Part shown: in pieces, positions 58,401 through 64,000 of the stretch
Layout: every line of letters begins with the position of its first letter
How positions within the stretch are numbered: the stretch's first letter is position 1
Assembly (NCBI GenBank): GCA_018398805.1
Contig: JAGFBZ010000571.1
Span: 310,001 to 374,000, forward strand
Origin: Hirundichthys speculiger
Taxonomy: Eukaryota > Chordata > Actinopteri > Beloniformes > Exocoetidae
DNA: 64,000 bases
Reading direction: 5' to 3'
Program-made: the position numbers and the translations under genes
Notes under the pieces: generated by a model
Told to the model about the DNA's origin: nothing
Databases searched by the model: none
What the model saw: the letters and a program-made list of their open reading frames with translations, nothing else

Positions 58401-61400
58401 TGGCACGTACCGCTTGTCACAGATCACATTAGGCTATAGATCAATAATGAAATACACAATATTTGCTCTCTGAGGATTTACTATGTTGAAAAGTACCCTT
58501 TAAGCAACCTGATATCTAAGGTTTAGAGGAGAGGGATCATTCATCTTCCAGCATCCTTTTTTTTTCTTTCTTCCTTCTAAAGACCAGTTCTATGCCATTG
58601 TGTCAACATGGAACAATTCTGGACTCAAATTACTCAATAATCCTTTGACCCTTTTATTACCATATGAGAGAGCTCACATTAGCACACCTCCAAACTGAAC
58701 TAAAAATATTTTAGAGATAATTCCATTCCAAAATAGACTTTTCCTCTGAGATTGCCTGTGGACATGGTAGCTATGGTGCTGATCTCTATTTTAGGCACAA
58801 ATTTGTAAGTCAAGTCAAGAAATTAGCCTTTTTCATTAAGCAGTAGTTTGAAGAGAGTGACAGAAAAAGTCCGCTAAGAAAAGGACAATGTGCAACAAAT
58901 GTTTCAAGTCAAATCATGAATGTGATGATAGTATGTCTTCAATCTCCCTTGGTTGCACAAAGAATAAAGCTTTTCAAATGATTGCAATGACAGCACAGAG
59001 AGACACAGGATCTAAGCAGTTCAGTGCTGTTAGAAAATGCAACAAGAGTAGAACATGTGCTCAGGTACACTTCACCTGTTGGATTAAGAGCTGCCATCCA
59101 GTAGCTCCAAACAACTCCACATTTTAATAATCAGGCAGGGAACCAAGCAGCAGTGACTATTTTCATTAAATATTCCAACCCAAAATGTGTATTTATGGCT
59201 ACACTGAGTTCATTACATGTAACAACACGGCAGATTTTTTTTTCCTCAGTTATTGCGGAGATGATTTGTGTCGATTGAGTTTAATGTTGAAGGGAAGGGA
59301 GACGTCCAACAATTCTGGGGACATTTCCATAATAAATACATTACTTTGTTATTAAAAAAATAAATGGCAATTAATGTTTTCCCCTGCTCAATTTAGTATG
59401 TCTGTGTTGGATTATAGCAGTGTTTTATGCATGCATAGATAGAGCTGGGAATCATTTAATATTTTTTGATATTGGTACCAAAATGTTTACCTTATTTACG
59501 ATACCTGAATGATACTTTTTTTCAATACCGCTTTATGAAAATTTCAGCATACAGGAAGTTTAAATATTAATGGTAGGTCGGTGGGCAATTGATCATAAAT
59601 GAATCAAAACAGTCATTCAGAACTTAACACAACAGAGTCTTGCCCGTGTCCATTATTGCAGTTGTTTGAAATATTCAATAAATGAATATAAATTTTTAAT
59701 TTGTGTTTATTTCCCTTCAATTATTTTAAAAATCACAAATATGTGTACAGTTGTAATAGTTGCAACTTGGATATCATAGTTGTCAGTTACTACCAGGAGG
59801 ATGAAGATAAAACAAGGGTGGACATTTCAGCAAGAAGGCGATCCCAGAGATACAGGAAACTCAGCTGATTTCAGAGACGACAGAAAATAAAGCTGCTAGA
59901 ATGGCCCAGATAATCACCGGAAAAATGTATTGAAAATTTTATGAAAAGAACTAAAGATCAGAGTTCATAGAAAAGGCCCACCGGACCCTCCAGATTTGAA
60001 GACTGTTTGGAAGAACGGGCCAGAATCACACCTCATCAATGCATGTGACTAGTTTCTCCATAGAGGAAGGCGTCATTTTCAACAACAACCTTTTATATGG
60101 AGCATTAAATAAATTTCAGTAATCATGTTTAATACCGTTTCCTGTATTTCACATTATTACCCATAAATAAATGTATGGACATCTATGGTTTGAGTTTTTC
60201 ACATGTGTGGATTGCAGGGGTTCTTATCAATATCTGGTGAAAAATTAATGTCGAAATTTATTTGCTGAGAAAAATGGTGAAGTGTTCCTTCTCTCTCTTT
60301 TTCAGTTTTTTCTTTATGTCTGCATCATGTAAAAGTAGTACCGCTGAATTACCATACCATTACTGAATTGTGGATGTAAAAGCAAACATCAGGAGAATTT
60401 AGAAAATTCAAAAGGTTAAAATATTTATTGCCCATCTTCCTGGCTTATTAATTCACAACTGTCAGAAATATTTGGTATTCATCTGAGGAGTCATTTCCTT
60501 TGGGCCTGATCTTAACCTTCTGTGGCTCATTTAAAATCTCTGCTCTGAAAATAGGAAATGAAGATGTTTATGAGTCATTTTCAGCCGTTCATCTTCTGTT
60601 TAATTCATTGTGAGTGAGTCACCAGTCCAGCAACAGAGACAGATCCAGCTCTGCAGTGCTGACACACCAGAGTCATTCCAGGAGACAGTATGGGACATTT
60701 TATTACTCGTGGGTGTTCATGCTCATGTAAGACACCAGGGGATTTAAAACATAAGGCCACATTTGCATGTCACCTCAGCTGTGAGCATTGAAAGTCCTGA
60801 CCACACACAGCCATACAAGTCTGAAAAGAAACATTCACACAATCTGGGCTTTTACACAAACAAAAGGTGGGCTGGCCCACTATGAAACAGTAACCTTTTT
60901 AGTTTATTCAACTCGCCATAATTTTCGTTACAAGCACATTAAACTGAACGCTGATCTTCTGTAGAGATACTTAATTTTATATAATAACAATAAATGAGGC
61001 CACTTATTATTATCAAATTGTCCAAAAGAGAATTTAAACAAAGTTTTAAATGTAATCGAATGTACTTGGAGCTCTTAAATCAGTAATTCTATACTATATG
61101 GTGTTTGCATAATTTCCCCTTGAAATTAGTTTTAAGATTTGAAGTAAAAAGCATCTATTGGGATAAATAAAAGTATTGTCATTACAAAGTAACTACAATG
61201 AAATATTGTGATGGCTAAATCCATGTCCACCACTCTAAGGTGGTAACTCTCTTACTGGTCATTGTTCATTCAGTCAAACAAGTTACCTTAGTTGTAAATC
61301 AGTTTTATTGAGTGATTTGAATACACGTATTCTATTTGTTAGCGTGCACATTTAGTTCATTTATGTATTTTTATCAACTCATTTTGATTTGAGTTCAATT

Positions 61401-61602
61401 TTGTTTCTTTGACCTCTTTTACGAGCTCAATAATTTTTGTAAATATAATTTTGTGTGGGTAAAATAAAAAAAAACTATTTTTCAATTCCTGTGACTCCTG
61501 CTTTGCAACTCGGTCCATCACAGGCCCATTAGATACAATAAAGACTTTATAAACGTGAACACTTTTCTTAAGGTTTTTTTCTTTGTGTCTTTTGGGATTT
61601 AA

Positions 61603-61960
61603 AGGTAGGGTAAGTGATTTTAGAACACTTTTTTTTTTTTTGCCACATTCACAATCTGTTAGCCCTGTGAGTACACTAAAAAAAACAACTGGTTTTCTTA
61701 CACAACCCTGGTTCTGTAAACTGGAAACAGTGGAGACAGTGTGCTTGTCAAACCATAACAAACATTGCTCCAGCCAATCACTGATAGAGGCAGGGTTTGT
61801 GCTTTTGAAGTTGGTTTTGCTTTGGAAATGCATGTTTATGATGGGGCAGGGTTTCTCGGGAGCACTAGAGCCAGGAGCCAGGTGTCTGGGTTTTGTTGAT
61901 TTTATTTTTTTTTTTAAATATCAACAGACCTGATGTCATGCAGAAATTCCTACCACCACC
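61603..61960. mobile_element. TTAA-type MITE related to the nested 42.6 kb element
   Basis: It begins TTAAAGGTAGGGTAAGTGA, closely like the TTAAAGGTGGGGTGGGTG start of the element in rnf38 intron 1. It appears to end near CCTACCACCACCTTTA. Its interior includes an AGCCAATCACTG motif like the other copy. The right end is worn, so limits are approximate. Confidence 0.5.
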
Positions 61961-62697
61961 TTTATGTGATTCTATTTAATAATTTCAACCCTCACCCACT
62001 ACTGTTTCAAGGTTCCAGCCTTTTTTTTTGTGTCTGTGCAGATCAATAGACAATACTTAAAAACGATCAAAAGGACACAGAAAAAATTGAAGAAAATAAA
62101 CACTAATAGGTGTATTAAAAAGCTGCAACAAGAAAATCTTCTGAGATTCTGTTCTACTGATTCTATCCCACTGCTGTGATGCAACGCCCAGCTGTGATGT
62201 GATATACAGAAATTTAAAAGGCTCCATCTCTGTTCCCTGATTACATGAATTTATAGTAACGCAGGGAAATACAGAGGGCGATACAGAGCCTAACAAATTT
62301 CCATTGACCTTCAAGGAGCCTGGGAATTATTTACATTTATGAACACTTCACTTTGATGGAACTTGATGAGAATTTCCTCTCCCACTAGAATTCACTACTA
62401 TGTTTTGGTCACAAGGGCAAACAGATATTACATGGTTTCTTGTGAGACCGAACTGACATGCTTTTGTCTTTCAAGTATATTCAATATTTTCAAGGCATAC
62501 AAATATTGACAAATATAAGGGGAAATTCAATAATTTACCACAAAAGCCAAAGTTTCTATCTCTAAAACGGTTGTATTTAATTTTTTAATTTATTCAGAGG
62601 CTGAGAAAAGGAATTCAAGGTCTAAATAGGTTAATATGACCCATTTAGATCTTGATGTTGAAATGGTTTCATAAACATCAGTCTGCCAACCACTGAT

Positions 62698-62860
62698 GGG
62701 GACCGCTGTGTAGCTCAACTGGTTGTGGAGGCAGCGAGGGCTAAGACCTCGTTTTAGCTGAGCCAGGGTTGAGTTGCGGCCCATGATCCTTTGCTGTGTG
62801 AATTCCTCTTTTCTGCCCCCTCTTTCCTGGCTGATTACTGTCAGAAATAAAGAACCCTAG
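62698..62860 (+). mobile_element. second tRNA-type SINE copy
   Basis: The A-box-like TAGCTCAACTGG lies at 62711-62722. GCGGCCCATGATCCTTTGC, TTTTCTGCCCCCTCTTTCCT and GAAATAAAGAACCC follow. These parallel the 53.2 kb copy segment for segment. Confidence 0.75.
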
Positions 62861-64000
62861 ACCCCAGAACACAATTTAAAAACAGGGCTTTATCCAGTTA
62901 AAAAACAAAACAAAACAAAAACCAAGAAGGATATACTGTATCGACAGCTACTTAGAAAGTTGGAACAGAGGACCAAAGCTCTCAAGCTGCATGTCTGGCT
63001 TTGTTTGTCAACTCTCTATTTAGTTCACACAATATGTCTCATCTGGCATCAGTCCCCTCAAGCATCATCTGTGCCTCATCTGCCAAAAAGTTTACTTCTC
63101 TCTTTCTTTTCTTTTTTCCCCCCTCCATGGGAGTTCTTGTCTGAACTCTCATGTTTGCTGGCTCATAAGATGCATGTTGTCAGTTTAAGTTCATTTGAAG
63201 GGTGGCTTTCTTGGAACATCCCCAACTGAGATTTTTTTTATACTCTGCATCTTTTATAAATCAAACATCAGCACACCACCAAGAATTATCCAAAGACTAT
63301 GTTCAAATAGAAATCAAATGAAAGAACTATGGAAGAACGTGACCTGGTCTGGTTATTGGCGTTTTCTGTGACACCGTATGAATAGCAGGCCATAACTGCA
63401 TCATTTATGCAGTTTGGGGAGGAGATGACAACAGGAAAAGAAGGTAAACTGGTGTGCTGAGTAAGTTCTGCAGCCTCAAGGAATCCGATCCTCTTTTTGC
63501 TGGCTCAGAGTTGTTTTCAAGGCCAAGCACCTGATATCGCTAACGCCCTATATGTCAGTTACAAGATACACAAAGCATAGGAGCAAAGATTTAATACTTA
63601 TGAGGCATGCTTATGTTTGCGTGTTTGTTGGCTGGCTGTTGAGAAGATCCAACAGTAAACCCTAAGTGGGTCTGATTGAATCTGGCCTCCCTTTGCTCCA
63701 CTCAATTGCTTTCAGTTTGCAGAGATAATGTCCATTAGGACAGGCAACTGGGAGCTCTGGGAGGCTGCATGTTACTAAAGTGTGGCTGGAATGAGGTGTG
63801 ATGGGAGGATAATTTCATTCATTTGATACTGGAACTGCTACTTTCATGGAGTGTGTGTCCACCAGCATAAGAAGTGTGCTTTTGTTAAAGAGGAAAGAGT
63901 GAGGCATCTGTAGATCGCAAATGTTTGTTCTACACAGCATTTGTCCAGATGGTATGAAGTTTAAAGAAACAGAGTGACAACTGTTTATAGCCTTATTCAC

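Larger units (their letters stand above)
52189..64000. other. gene-free distal region downstream of rnf38
   Basis: No exon chain or family motif was found on either strand. It contains two SINE copies, a hAT MITE, a TTAA-type MITE and probable transposon debris near 59450-60150 (including TTTGAAGACTGTTTGGAAGA-like Tc1 phrases). A GC-richer patch at about 55900-56170 could be regulatory. It may be the flank of a neighbouring gene beyond the window. Confidence 0.55.

Noticed and set aside
58888..59127. Cys-rich open frame suggestive of a zinc finger
   Set aside because: No C-x-C spacing typical of a family, no splice or neighbouring exons, and AT-rich surroundings.

Overview
The window is nuclear DNA from a bony fish, most likely a percomorph-type teleost. 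It has AT-rich non-coding DNA, multi-exon genes with GT-AG introns, and many fish-type transposons: L2-like LINEs, Tc1 and hAT MITEs, a tRNA-type SINE family and (TTGAA)n tails. Five protein-coding genes were assembled by hand from exons, splice sites and reading-frame continuity. Family assignments rest on remembered protein features; no database search was possible.

Layout: (1) 1-12628, + strand: ankrd13d, entering the window mid-gene, an endosomal ubiquitin-binding adaptor with four UIM-like motifs. (2) 14818-19974, - strand: a stap2-type adaptor (PH domain, SH2 domain, proline/tyrosine-rich tail), convergent with ankrd13d, with a hAT MITE wedged between their 3' ends. (3) 24269-27896, - strand: a strongly diverged PAX2/5/8-class gene, best explained as a pax5 relative. 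(4) 32490-38320, + strand: zcchc7, a zinc-knuckle RNA-surveillance factor, head-to-head with the pax gene as human PAX5 and ZCCHC7 are. (5) 40406-51274, + strand: rnf38, a RING-H2 ubiquitin ligase with an unusual histidine-rich region. The last 12 kb shows no gene, only mobile elements and non-coding DNA.

The most interesting object is the pax gene. Its paired domain is intact and correctly spliced and is followed by a PAX5-type octapeptide. By eye it differs from a canonical PAX5 paired domain at about 28 of 126 positions, including a cysteine at a specificity-determining site (position 42). No homeodomain-remnant exon is visible, and the predicted protein is compact (about 254 aa if two tentative 3' exons are right). 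Its neighbours zcchc7 and rnf38 match the human 9p13 PAX5 block, so this looks like a fast-evolving pax5 or a teleost-duplicate pax5 rather than a random paired-domain gene.

The second signal is a set of three reading-frame breaks in otherwise well-conserved genes: one in ankrd13d exon 13 and two in stap2. Each is fixed by removing one base (or adding two). They may be assembly indels or real lesions. zcchc7, rnf38 and the pax gene keep frame throughout.
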